DNA from: Odobenus rosmarus divergens
Taxonomy: Eukaryota > Chordata > Mammalia > Carnivora > Odobenidae
Assembly (NCBI RefSeq): GCF_000321225.1
Contig: NW_004450331.1
Span: forward strand, 2,096,090 to 2,160,089
DNA: 64,000 bases
Direction of reading: 5' to 3'
Shown here piece after piece: positions 47,316-57,570 of this stretch (within the stretch, counting starts at the first letter, position 1; the number at the start of each line of letters is the position of its first letter). The notes below the pieces were generated by a model. It worked only from the letters and a program-made list of their open reading frames with translations, searched no databases and had not been told where the DNA came from. The position numbers and the translations under genes are program-made.

Positions 47316-47520
47316 AGCACCTGGGGTGGCTCAGTTGGTTAAACTGCTTTTAGCTCAGGTCATGATCCTGGGGTTCTGTGATCAAGCCCAGAGTCAGGCC
47401 CCCTGCTGAGTGGGGAGTCTGCTTCTCCCTCTCCCTCTGCCCCCCCCAGCTCATGCTCTCTTGCAAATGAATGAAAATAAGTTAATTAATTAAATTAAAA
47501 GTAAAATAAAAAAAAAAAAA
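47316..47520 (+). mobile_element. CAN SINE
   Basis: CACCTGGGGTGGCTCAGTTGG, CT body, AAAT tail and poly-A. Confidence 0.95.
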
Positions 47521-48047
47521 AGAACTGAGTGAATATTAAGCTCTTGGTTCCAGATCTACCTTTCAACTTTTCAATACTAGGACTCTGCACCCTATATCAC
47601 TCCTTTGACCTCAGTTCCCTGGTAGTTTCAGAGACTGGAAGTCAGGAATGAGGACACAGGACAGGCTCTTTCCCATTTATCAGCTGTCCCTATCAGCAGT
47701 GCCTTTCAGTCTCTAGCTGCCATGGCCACTCCTAGAGCCAGTTTCATAACCTCCCTCCCCCCGCCATCCCAGGCACCAGCCACAACCCTTGCTCAGAGTC
47801 TCAAATACTCAGGGCTCTCTCTCCAAGTTTCGAAGATCTGATCATCTCAACCTTTTCGTCTGACCCCTCAGCCTTCAGATGGTAGCCATTCCCTGCAGTC
47901 ACCACCTCTGGATTCCCCCTTTCAGTTCTCCAGCACCTGTGTAATCCTTTACACTTAATTTCCCCTGGTGAAAAACATAGTGTTTGCTGGGCTCCAGGCT
48001 GGACCTAAGAGAAGCACCAGAACATAAAGTTAAGAGGAGATGAATTT

Positions 48048-48245
48048 GGGGGCACCTGGCTGGCTCAGTTGGTTAAGCGACTGCCTTCGGCTCGGGTCAT
48101 GATCAGGGTCCTGGGATTGAGCCCCACATCGGGCTCCCTGCTCAGCGAGGAGTCTGCTTCTCCCTCTGCCACTCTCCCTGCTTGTGCTTTCTGTCAAATA
48201 AAATCTTTAAAAAAACATTTTTTTAAGAAAAAATATTAAAAAAAA
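48048..48245 (+). mobile_element. CAN SINE
   Basis: Last SINE before the 2.9-kb SINE-free zone around the exon. Confidence 0.95.
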
Positions 48246-48299
48246 GAGAGAGAAGGTGGATTTGTTGCTCATGTCCTAGCTTAAATGTAGTGTGCACTT

Positions 48300-48500
48300 C
48301 TATGTACAACGCATTTTTAAGGGCTTTAGCATACATCACTCTATCAATGTTCACAGCAACCCAATGAGGTGGCTGCGATCCTCATCCTCATGTTATAAAT
48401 GAACAAAATGAGGCTCAGAATAATTTTAAAACCTGCTCAGAGATCACACAACTAGAAAGTAGTGGAGCTGGGATACAATTCCAAGTCTAACCCCAAAAGC
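48300..48500 (-). mobile_element. MIR, minus strand
   Basis: CAGCAACCCAATGAGGTGGC, AATGAGGCTCAGAATAATTT, CACACAACTAGAAAGTAGTG and GAGCTGGGATACAATTCCAA are the reverse complement of MIR. Confidence 0.88.
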
Positions 48501-48617
48501 CTGCTTTTCTAGATACTGACCCCAAAAGCCACTAAGGCTTTTCTAGATACTGACCCCAAAAGCCACTAAGGTTTTCTAGATACTGACCCCAAAAGCCACT
48601 AAGGCTTTTCTAGATAC
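48492..48617. repeat. 34-bp minisatellite
   Basis: TTTTCTAGATAC starts at about 48505, 48539, 48572 and 48606, giving a 33-34 bp period, with ACCCCAAAAGCC and ACTAAGG between. There are about three and a half nearly identical copies. The array begins at the end of the MIR at 48300-48500. Confidence 0.93.
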
Positions 48618-50864
48618 TTCACGCTGCTTCGAAGGACTATTGACATGATTCACAGATAACTTACTTTAAGTATATGCTTGTTTGTTATCCTTTTAGGTCC
48701 TAGTCCCTAACAGTTCTTCTCCCTTTCAACATGCCCTTGTTTGACTAGAACAGTATCACATGTCCTGTGGAATGTCTCATATTCTGGACTTGACTAGTTG
48801 TTTCTTCATGGCATCATTTAAAGTTGTGCCTCTATTGTCTATATTTTTGGTGATTCAAAGTTAGACTGAAATTGAAACAAGTCTTTTTTTTTTTTTTTTA
48901 ATAAGGTTAGACGATTTCACCTGTGTTTCTCTGTATTTCCTCACTGCATCCAAACAGAAGGCACAAATGTTTGGCCATTCCATTGTCAATGAATCTAAGA
49001 CAAACCAGTGGATTCAAAGTTTAATCCCTCCATTATAAAAGAAATCTGGACCTTTAAATCCAAAATTATCACTGTCTATACGGCTTTGGCACAAGACAGC
49101 CAGCATACTCCGTGTGTACAAATAAAACGTTATACAAAGTGACTCATCTCAAAAAGGAAGTAACAGATGGTATTCACTCAAGTCTTCAAGTAAAAGGAAA
49201 CACCCTAATAGTTCATTCTACTCCTGACAAGCCCTCAGTAATTTTTTATCAGTATTTCAAACATTTAAAAAAAATTTAAGATCAAAGGTCAAGAGTTTCA
49301 AAGTCTAGTTCTAAGCATCTTACAATTCAGTAGTTCTTATTTTTTTTAATCCTGTGTGCCCTTATTCGCCCACCTGAAAATGGAGATAGCGCCCCCAACT
49401 TCACCTTACCTCAAAGGACTAGGAGGAGGGCAAAATGAAATATAAAAAAGTTAAGAAAAAGTTGAACACGGCAAACAGATATTTATTCTCATGAATTAAA
49501 TCTTACCCAGAATGAGAAAGAATACAGTAAACTAAAACCTTGAAAAGCCACCAAAAGTACAATAAATTAAATGCTTCAGAAGCTAGTGCAATCTAAATAT
49601 GAAGAGATACTATGAATGAATAAAAAGAGAACCGCCCCTTGCCTATAGCTGACGTGCCAGTATTCCTATCTTAAAATTGGCTGCTACCATTTATTTCATT
49701 GAAAGCTACACTATACGAGTGTATACAAACCAAAAATCATGTTTAACATGTTAAAATAGGGGGATCAAATATATCAATAAATAAAAATAAAATAGGGGAA
49801 CCAAATCAGTAACCTTGACTAGCACAACACTTGATTTGAGTACCCATCCTCCAAGCTACTGAATTTCCTAAACAAGTATTAATCTAAAACAGGAAAATGC
49901 CTTAGGTTTAATCTTGAAAGTCACTGTTTCCATCTACAAAAACATACTTTCTATACATCATATAACTTGGAAAATATTTAGCATATACCAAAGAAAGAAC
50001 TCCTCCAGCAAAGATTAAACTCAATAATATTGTTCTGAAAATAAATGCTCTAGAATATTATGAGCATAAATGATTTGTTACCAAATGGGACCTTGGGAGA
50101 ATCACACCTCAGACCAACCTGCCTTAATTCACTGCCAAAGAAACCTTTCAACCATACTTTTCATTTCAGTGAAGGTTTTGGGTTTAGTGACTGACTCATC
50201 AAATGTCATTTCAGAAGACTAATGTGAAACACACCAAGCTAGCTACTCTTGATTTTTATATTAGAAAATATATAAAAGCTGAGCAGTTTTCCCGGCACCA
50301 CTTCTCCAAGGTGCCAGGAATTTTCAGGTTCCATCATCAGGAAGATTCAACAGACATGGTTTTTAAATCTCTTCAACTACTGGCGTCTCAAATTCTCACC
50401 ATGACATCATTATTATGTTTTGGAAGTTACTGACAATGGGATTCAATTGTGCTAAATAGTTTGTTTATACATAGTCACTACAGTGCCACCGTCTGAGCAA
50501 AAGAAAGCAGAGTTAACATTTTAAAATAAAGCATAAGTAGCAGGTATGTGTCTTTAAAAATTCTGCTAGGGAGAGAAATCCATATTTAAATATAACTGGT
50601 GAACTCATCAGGAAGATCTCAAACAAGATTCTGTTAGGATGGGACTGAATGAGGAAAATTACCCAGTTAAAGTATATCAAAGAGCAGATTTTTAACAGAG
50701 ATACTATATGCCGCAGCGAAGAAAACCCCACAGTAAGACAATACATAAGAATTTTGTGTTCTAGCACAACCCAGAGTTGGGGGGAAGTAGAAAAATGCTT
50801 GGAAAAAACTAACAGTAAGCTTAGATACAGAAATCTTGACTTTATTAAATATGTAAATTCTTAC
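48618..50864. other. Intron 3' of the exon, repeat-poor
   Basis: Downstream of the exon in gene direction. No SINE, L1 or exon seen; AT-rich. Confidence 0.65.
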
Positions 50865-50913
50865 CTCCCACTGTAAGTGAGGCGGGATATTCCGTATCTG
50901 AAGTTTCCGGATC
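50865..50913 (-). CDS. IGF2BP3: IGF2BP3 internal exon (49 nt, start of RRM2)
   Basis: Seen: on the minus strand TTCTTCTGCAG precedes, and GTAAGAATT follows, a 49-nt segment. Its first G completes a codon from the previous exon; the other 48 nt read IRKLQIRNIPPHLQWE without a stop and end on a complete codon. Known: IGF2BP proteins are cytoplasmic mRNA-binding proteins with two RRMs and four KH domains that control stability, localisation and translation of target mRNAs; this peptide is the linker and first beta strand of RRM2. Isoleucine before RKLQ fits IGF2BP3, whereas IGF2BP1 and IGF2BP2 have SRKIQ at this place. Intact splice sites on both sides argue against a processed pseudogene. By order in the protein it should be exon 3. 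The neighbouring exons (RRM1 end; VLDSLL part of RRM2) are not in the window, so both flanking introns are long. Paralogue assignment rests on a few residues recalled from memory. Confidence 0.93.
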
Positions 50914-51171
50914 CTGCAGAAGAATTAAAATGTTTTATAAAAGCAAAATAAAATATGAAAACAAAAGACATTAATAGCCAACATGGATGCTTTGAAGTTA
51001 TTTAACATATTAACTTTTTATTAACTACATACAAACCAATGTATAATAAGAAAATGCAGCCCATGGAGGAAAAAGGAGACCAAGTTGATCACAGGATCAT
51101 ATTAAGACCATTTGGAGATCCAGCATCATTGGATTATTACAGTTTATTTTAAAAACCACTAAAATTAGTTT

Positions 51172-51273
51172 TTGAGATTTTAAGTAATCTCTACAACCAA
51201 TATGAGGCTCAAACTTACAACTCCAAGATCAAGCGTTCCATGCTTTACTGACCGAGCCAAGCCAGGAGCCCCT
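51172..51273 (-). mobile_element. Short tRNA-derived SINE
   Basis: TTAAGTAATCTCTACAACC...CCGAGCCAAGCCAGGAGCCCC; flanks CTAAAATTAG / CTAAAATTGG. Confidence 0.92.
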
Positions 51274-51839
51274 AAAATTGGCTTTCTTAAATTATATTTG
51301 AGAAACATTTCCTCTGGTGACTATATTCTAAATTCAAGCCCTCAAGCCTCAAATTAAGCATACCAGGACACAAACAAATCCATACTACAGATGTTCTTAA
51401 TCTAAGATCACAGCCAAGGGGTCCATAAATAGATTCAGGGAACCTAGATGAGGGGGGATAAAAATCACCTATTTATTTTCACTATCCCCTAACTGAAATT
51501 TAGTACCTCCTTTAACTGTGAATGTTGGCATTAAACCACAGTAGAATCACACCACTTGTAATTTTGACATTAATATACAGCAGATATTTTTATAACGCAT
51601 TAACTTGCTGCAGGTTTTTATCATCTACACCCCTTACTGTGAGATTCAGAGGTGTTGCCAGAAATTATGTTAAGCAGTACATATTTACTATGAGTTTTAA
51701 CATTTTGCTAACTGTATTTCAAAAATCAGTGATTTCCTTCATAATCCTATGTATTTTATATTATGCACTGAAAAACATCCTATGAGGTCCATAAGTTTCA
51801 GGCTACCAAGTACAGAAAACACTAAAAATCCCTGACTGA

Positions 51840-51897
51840 CCTTACTAACACTGTATGTTAGTTAACTCAAATTAAAATAAAAACTTTAAAAAAAAGA
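51840..51897 (+). mobile_element. L1 3' terminal scrap
   Basis: ACACTGTATGTTAGTTAACTC...AATAAAAACTTTAAAAAA is the very end of a carnivore L1. Confidence 0.75.
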
Positions 51898-51906
51898 AAC
51901 TTCAAA

Positions 51907-51933
51907 CTTTTTTTAAGATTTTATTTATTTGAA
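51907..51933 (-). mobile_element. SINE tail scrap
   Basis: TTTTTTTAAGATTTTATTTA then TTTGA: only the A-tail end of a minus SINE. Confidence 0.6.
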
Positions 51934-52063
51934 GGAAAGTTTCTAACTAGTTGTTATATAAAAGATCTTTAATGAAATATGTATTTAGCTAGGTATTACG
52001 TATTGAGTACACCTCAACTGATGGTTCCTACTGTCATTGCATAATGCTCAAAAATATGTTATC

Positions 52064-52256
52064 TGGGCACCTGGGTGGCTCAGTCATTAAGCGTCTGCCT
52101 TCGGCTCAGGTCACGATCCCAGGGTCCTGGGATCGAGCCCCACATCAAGCTCCCTGCTCAGCAGGGAGCCTGCTTCTCCCTCTCCCCCTCCCTCTCCCAC
52201 TCCCCCTGCTTGTGCTCCCTCTCTTGCTGTCTCTCTGTCAAATAAAAAGTATTAAA

Positions 52257-52291
<35 letters not shown>

Positions 52292-52292
52292 G
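52064..52292 (+). mobile_element. CAN SINE with microsatellite tail
   Basis: Full copy with duplicated CCTCTCCC block; tail merges into (TA)n(CA)n. Confidence 0.95.
52255..52292. repeat. (TA)n(CA)n compound microsatellite
   Basis: ATATATATAT followed by about ten CA units, grown from the tail of the SINE starting at 52064. Confidence 0.9.
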
Positions 52293-53480
52293 ATATAAAG
52301 ATTTCTGCTTTCGTTAAGTTTATGGAATTTTTATTAGGCCTAAAACCTTTCCAGCGGAAATAATTCTGGTTGGCATTTGGAAATGTGCATCCTCTCTTTA
52401 CTGGTCAAAAACGCTGTCAATTTGTCTCAACCTACTAAAACTTGCTATTCGAGTTATTTAGCATTCTTTATAATCACTTGTTATATATACAAAACACTTC
52501 ATTACTATGATGGTTTTATTGGTTTTACTGACACCTAATATAATTCTAATGTCTCAGCATCCTACATGTATGAATCTTTGTATCATCCATTCAACTCTTT
52601 GGTATTATATCTATGTGTATAAATTGTTTGGTTATTGCCTAACTCATTGTATGTGTAATTATTAACCATTCTGATTCATTAAGCTTTCATACCTCAATAC
52701 CCCCCAAAAAAATCCGACCTTAGTTCAAATGTCCATATATATAAATACATAGGTTACATAGTATCAATTATATACAATAATAATATAATGCATTTAATCC
52801 TCTCTTCTTCTATCCCTTGTTCAACACTGTCAGAGGGAGAAGGGGAGGAAGAGATTATGTGAGATTGTAATATAGAGGCCACACACAAAATCACCCCCCT
52901 TAGAAGGTAAAGGAATTTATAGTCAACTAGCTATTTAAAAAATATATATTAGCAATTGGGCTTAACATATCAAGTGAAATAATTAAATTACTTAACTTCT
53001 AAAACTAGAAATCTCCCTTTCAAATAATCCACTTATTTTGAAGTACCACAGCAAAACACAACTTAGACCACATTCATAACCTAGTCCTTTCTCTCTCGCA
53101 TTTCCCTCAAAGCATGAGAAATACATGTCAGATACCGCCTATCCCTTAGGGAACTATAAAGAACATGTAGATTAACCAAACTCAGGTACATCCTGTTTGT
53201 AAGCATAAACTAAGGAGGAAGGAAAAAGCAGTTTTACATTATTTTTATGGGACAGTAAAACAAAGCCCAATCATCAGGGACAATACACCAAAGAGATGGT
53301 AAGAATGTCAATTTAAGAAAAAAAAATTTCAACCACCACCTAAGTCTCAGAATTTACACATGAAATGCTAAGTCTGAGATTTGTTTGAAAATAACTCATG
53401 TGTTAACAAATACTAAAGTGCAGGGCACATACTGTGTCTCTGCTTTTGGATAATGTTATATTTCCCATAAAAGCCTTTAA
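52293..53480. other. Intron, nothing recognised
   Basis: AT-rich; no repeat identified. Confidence 0.6.
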
Positions 53481-53494
53481 AAATACACTCTACT

Positions 53495-53615
53495 GGGGTA
53501 TCTGGGTGGCTCAGTGAGTTAGGCATCAGACTCTCGATCTCAGCTGAGGTCTTGATTTCGGGGTCATGAGTTTGGGCCACGAGTTGAGCTCCATACCCAA
53601 ATTAAGAAAAAAAAA
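53495..53615 (+). mobile_element. Short SINE, diverged
   Basis: TATCTGGGTGGCTCAGTGAG...GAGTTTGGGCCACGAGTTG; flanks ACACTCTACT on both sides. Confidence 0.9.
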
Positions 53616-53790
53616 TACATATACACACAAACACACTCTACTAAGAGGTCTAATGTACAAATTACACACCGCTATATGTTGCTTTAGCTAGCAGAAAAGT
53701 TACTCAACATTGTGTAGTATTTACCCTGGGTAACCAAGGAATAAGATTTACCACACGCATGTAAGTACACATATGCAAGTACTAAGTTTT

Positions 53791-55052
53791 GGGTTTTTTT
53801 TTTTTTTTTTAAGATTTTATTTGAGAGAGCGAGAGCAGAGCAAGAGACAGAGCAAAGCAGAACGAGAGAGAGCAACAGAGCAAAGCAGAGCGAGAGCGAC
53901 AGCAGAGCAAGAGAGCGACAGCGCAAAGCAGAGCGAGAGCGCGCGACAGAGCAAAGCAGAGCGAGAGAGAGGGACAGAGCAAAGCAGAGCGAGAGAGCGA
54001 CAGCAAAGCAGAGCGAGAGAGCGACAGCAAAGCAGAGCGAGAGAGAGCAACAGCGCAAAGGAGAGCGAGAGAGAGGGAGAGAGCAAAGCAGAGAGCGAGC
54101 GACAGAGCAAAGCAGAGCGAGAGAGAGCGACAAAGCAAAGCAGAATGAGAGAGCGACAGCAAAGCAGAGCGAGAGAGGGGGACAGAGCAAAGCAGACCGA
54201 GAGAGAGCGACAGAGCAAAGCAGAGCGAGAGAGACAGAGCAAAGCAGAGCGAGAGAGCGACAGCAAAGCAGAGCGAGAGAGAGCGACAGAGAAAAGCAGA
54301 GCGAGAGAGAGGGAGAGAGCAAAACAGAAGAGAGCGACAGAGCAAAGCAGAGCGAGAGAGAGGGACAGAGCAAAGCAGAGCGAGAGAGCGACAGCAGAGT
54401 GATAAAAAAAAAAGAGGAACAGAGCAAAGCAGAGTGAGAGAGAGCGACAGAGCAAAGCAGAGCGAGAGAGCGCGACAGAGCAAAGCAGAGCGAGAGAGAC
54501 AGAGCAAAGCAGAGCGAGAGAGCGACAGCAAAGCAGAGCGAGAGAGAGCGACAGAGCAAAGCAGAGCGAGAGAGAGCGAGAGGGAGAGAGCAAAGCAGAA
54601 GAGAGAGAGGGACAGAGCACAGCAGAGCGAGAGAGCGACAGCAGAGTGATAAAAAAAAAAAGAGGAACAGAGCAAAGCAGAGTGAGAGAGAGCGACAGAG
54701 CAAAGCAGAGCGAGAGAGAGCGACAGAGCAAAGCAGAGCGAGAGGGACAGAGCAAAGCAGAGCGAGAGAGAGGGACAGAGCAAAGCAGAGCGAGAGAGAG
54801 CAGAGCAAGAGAGAGCAGAGCGAGAGAGACAGAGCAGAGCAACAGAGCAAAGCAGAGCGAGAGAGAGAGCAAAGAGAGAGCAGAGCGAGAGAGACAGAGC
54901 AGAGCAAAAGAGAGAGCAAAGAAAGAGCACAAGTGGGGGGCGGGGGGGCATCAAAGGCAGAGGGAGAATCAGGCTCCCCGCTGAGCAGGGAGCCCAACTG
55001 GGGGCTCAATCCCAGGACCCTGAGATCATGACCTAAGCTACTCAGGCACCTC
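53791..55052 (-). mobile_element. CAN SINE with body expanded to a VNTR
   Basis: A minus-strand SINE is bounded by a 17-bp target duplication TGCAAGTACTAAGTTTT at 53774-53790 and 55053-55069. The A-tail end (T run then AAGATTTTATTTGAGAGAG) is at the left; the head (CAGGCTCCCCGCTGAGCAGGG to GAGCTACTCAGGCACC-like sequence, somewhat degraded) is at the right. A normal copy is about 190-200 bp; this one is about 1260 bp because the CT-rich body has become a long tandem array. Target duplications on both sides show that the array and SINE are one insertion. Confidence 0.93.
53824..54930. repeat. GA-rich minisatellite of SINE origin
   Basis: About thirty imperfect repeats of a roughly 24-32 bp unit with core GACAGAGCAAAGCAGAGCGA followed by a variable GAGAGA spacer. 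It contains no CG-poor interruption except two A-runs (GTGATAAAAA at 54399 and 54647). Because units often keep a reading frame, long open frames appear on both strands (several hundred codons of Ser/Leu/Cys/Ala repeats on minus, Glu/Arg/Ser/Lys on plus). These are low-complexity artefacts, not proteins. Confidence 0.95.
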
Positions 55053-55069
55053 TGCAAGTACTAAGTTTT

Positions 55070-55728
55070 ATTCAAGCACCCATCAGTAAGTATTAGCAGC
55101 GCAGTGTTAAGAAACTATTCATCCCCTTTGACTCTTTCCTGGGTATATATATTATCAAAATTTTCCCCCAAAAGTACACATATAAGGGTACATACAGAGT
55201 TTAGGTCAACTATCAGGTGATTATTCATATCACAAAAATAAATACTTCACAGGGCTCCCAAGAAATTCTTTAAATAGAATACCATCTTTTATACATTAGA
55301 AGTAATCCATTAGCCATGTTTTCCCAACACATTCTTCAAAATGTATATCCAACACCCATTTACTTATTGAAAGTCACTCCAAACTAATTATTTCCCTTAA
55401 ATGGCTGTCCAATTTCCATTATCTGATTCTCTCAAGTTTCATTTTAGACAAACATCAGATTATTTTCATATAGTTAATGTTTTCACATCTCGAGTTGTTC
55501 TTTCCCACTTACCAGTAACTTACCTTAACCTCTGCAGTTTCTCCCCTGCTCCTAACCCCATGCTCCCTTCTCAACAGTACAAGACCCAAAAGGCTCAGCA
55601 TTAAAAGAGACCAAGAAAAGGCATGAATTCTAACCATCCAGCACATAAACACAAACTTCTGACCTGGGAAGTCCTTGAGAACATCCATCCCTCTGCTGCA
55701 CTTAACGAGTTGGCTATGCACAACCTGC
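55070..55728. other. Intron, nothing recognised
   Basis: No exon or repeat identified. Confidence 0.6.
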
Positions 55729-55820
55729 GTGCTCCGTTCGGCAGCACATATACTAAAATTGAAGCGATACAGAGAAGATTAGCCTGGCCTGAGCAAGGAT
55801 GACACGCAAATTCGTGAAAA
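55729..55820 (+). pseudogene. U6 snRNA pseudogene, 5' part
   Basis: About 92 nt follow U6 snRNA from its GTGCTC start through the ATACAGAGAAGATTAGC and GATGACACGCAAATTCGTGAA segments. Differences include a CC/CG change near nucleotide 7, GAAGC for GGAAC, and a shortened CCCCTGCGC region. After GTGAA the match stops at a T run that belongs to a minus-strand SINE; the missing U6 end resumes at 56254. The changes and the split make it a pseudogene. Confidence 0.9.
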
Positions 55821-56253
55821 TTTTTTTTAGAATTTATTTGAGAAATCAAGAGAGAGGGTGCCTGGGTGGCTCAGTCATTAAGCGTCTGCCTTCAGCTCTG
55901 GTCATGGTCCCAGGGTCCTGGGATCGAGCCCCACATCAGGCTCCCTGCTCGGCGGGAAGCCTGCTTCCCCTTCTCCCACTCCTCCACTTGTGTTCCTACT
56001 CTCGCTAACTCTCTCTCCGTCAAATAAATAAAATCTTTAAAAAAAAAAAAAAAGCAAGAGAGAGAGAGCACGTGCCCACACGCATGTGAGTGGGAGGAGG
56101 GGCAGAGGGGGGTAGAGAGAGAGAGAGCATCTCCAGCAGACTCCTCACTGAGAGCGGAGTCTGATATGGGGCTCAACCCCACCACTCCGAGATCATGACC
56201 TGAGCAGAAATCAAGAGCTGGATGCTCAATCGACTGAGCCACCCAGGCGTCCT
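55821..56253 (-). mobile_element. CAN SINE, interrupted, inside the U6 pseudogene
   Basis: Tail end (T run, AGAATTTATTTGAGAAATC) at 55821-55856 and body plus head at 56053-56253 belong to one minus copy, split by the plus SINE at 55857. Confidence 0.88.
55857..56052 (+). mobile_element. CAN SINE nested in another SINE
   Basis: Target duplication ATCAAGAGAGAG / AGCAAGAGAGAG. Confidence 0.95.
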
Positions 56254-56268
56254 GCATTCCCTATTTTT
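56254..56268 (+). pseudogene. U6 snRNA pseudogene, displaced 3' end
   Basis: GCATTCCCTATTTTT lies directly after the head of the minus-strand SINE and resembles the normal U6 terminus GCGTTCCATATTTTT, which the 5' part at 55729-55820 lacks. I read it as the same pseudogene separated by about 430 bp of nested SINE. The match is short. Confidence 0.65.
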
Positions 56269-56354
56269 ATAAATTTACTATATATAAATTTTGCAAGTTA
56301 TTTTTTTGCTCGGTTTTATGTTTTAGATTTTCCTAGCAATGCAAGGTAAAGTCA

Positions 56355-56463
56355 GGGGTGCCTGCTTGGCTCAGGTGGTAGAGCATGCAACTCTTCATCC
56401 CAAGGTCATGAGTTTGAGCCCCACATTGTGTGTAGAGATTATTTTAAACAAACAAATAAAACA
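56355..56463 (+). mobile_element. Short tRNA-derived SINE
   Basis: GGGGTGCCTGCTTGGCTCAGG...GTGTAGAGATTATTTTAAAC. Confidence 0.93.
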
Positions 56464-57117
56464 AGTTTAAATTCTATTAAAAATATTATACAAGTAAATC
56501 AAGTTCATTCATATTTAAATAAAGAAAAAAGGACCATCAACTGCTTCACTGATCTCCCACCCCAGCTTTTAAAATTAGGTTATATTTAGGTTTGATTCTA
56601 AATAGTTAAGAGTCAAGAAAATAGATACGGGTATGTTTCTACCATATGATTACCTAATCACTCAAGTTCAGTTTAACTATCAGCGAAGTGAGTTGGTGTT
56701 CTACCTCCACCTAAAGCACACCTAAGTAACAACAGGATACACACGCCTTAGAACAGAAACTAATTAATTAGGCTATCTCATTCTCTGTTATGTTTAGAAC
56801 CTGGAACAGTGCTTGGCACCTGAAGAGCACGCAACTGAGAGTTAAATTAAAATTTGTTATAATCTATACCTGGGGAAGAAAAACCCAAGACTCAAGGATC
56901 TGCCAATCAGAAACTACCAGCATTTCCAATGATTTTCTTACAGCTCATAAGAAGAGGGAAAACAGCCAACAGCGTGCTCGTTCTCTAAAGAGAAAAAGAG
57001 ACTATAAAACCATCATTGCTCCTCAAAGTGATTTACAGAAATTCCTTGATATCAGATATCTATTCTATTTCCAATTGCTTAATAAATATCCTTGTACAGT
57101 TGGTTTATTCCTATCAA
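56464..57117. other. Intron, nothing recognised
   Basis: 56790-56850 has a weak L2/MIR-like phrase (AACAGTGCTTGGCACCTGA). Confidence 0.5.
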
Positions 57118-57128
57118 GATCCTACAGA

Positions 57129-57243
57129 GGGATACCTGGCTGGCTCAGTCAGTAGAACACACACTTTTTGTGATCCCGGGGTTGTGAGTTCAGGCCCCAC
57201 CTTGGGTGTAGAGCTTACATTAAAAAAAAAAAAAAAAAAAAAA
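57129..57243 (+). mobile_element. Short tRNA-derived SINE
   Basis: GGGATACCTGGCTGGCTCAG with a 22-A tail; flanks GATCCTACA / AATCCTAACA. Confidence 0.94.
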
Positions 57244-57354
57244 ATCCTAACAGGATACACACATGTGGACTTGATCTCTTTTAGGTCTTCACTCATTTTG
57301 CCATTTATTTGGTGGATAGGTCACAAATACTGAATGATTACTCATTCTGGAATT

Positions 57355-57380
57355 TTTTTTTTTAAGATTTTTATTTACTT

Positions 57381-57421
<41 letters not shown>

Positions 57422-57570
57422 CACACCTGCAGAAGCAGGGGGAGCGGCAGGCAAAGGGAGAGGGAGAAGCAGGCTCCCCGGGGAGCAGGGAGCCCGATGC
57501 AGGGCTTGACCCCAGGACCATGACCTGAGCTGAAGGCAGACACTTAACTGACTGAGCCACCCAGGAGTCC
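57355..57570 (-). mobile_element. CAN SINE with (GA)n body
   Basis: Target duplication TACTCATTCTGGA at both ends. Confidence 0.96.
57383..57418. repeat. (GA)n microsatellite inside a SINE
   Basis: About 17 GA units in the CT-rich body of the minus-strand SINE at 57355-57570. It is a small-scale version of the body expansion seen at 53.8 kb. Confidence 0.9.

Noticed and set aside
48492..48617. Short regular repeats as CRISPR
   Set aside because: There are no spacers; it is a 34-bp minisatellite.
50649..50876. 75-codon plus-strand open frame over the exon
   Set aside because: It is a shadow of the minus-strand exon and its intron, on the wrong strand.
53824..54930. Tandem repeats as a CRISPR array
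   Set aside because: Units are directly tandem with no unique spacers, and the genome is mammalian.
53684..55057. Several-hundred-codon open frames as a novel repetitive protein
   Set aside because: Overlapping frames are open on both strands, composition is low-complexity, and the sequence is a tandem array inside a SINE with a target duplication.
55729..56268. Functional U6 snRNA gene
   Set aside because: It carries substitutions and a shortened segment, and is split by about 430 bp of SINE.
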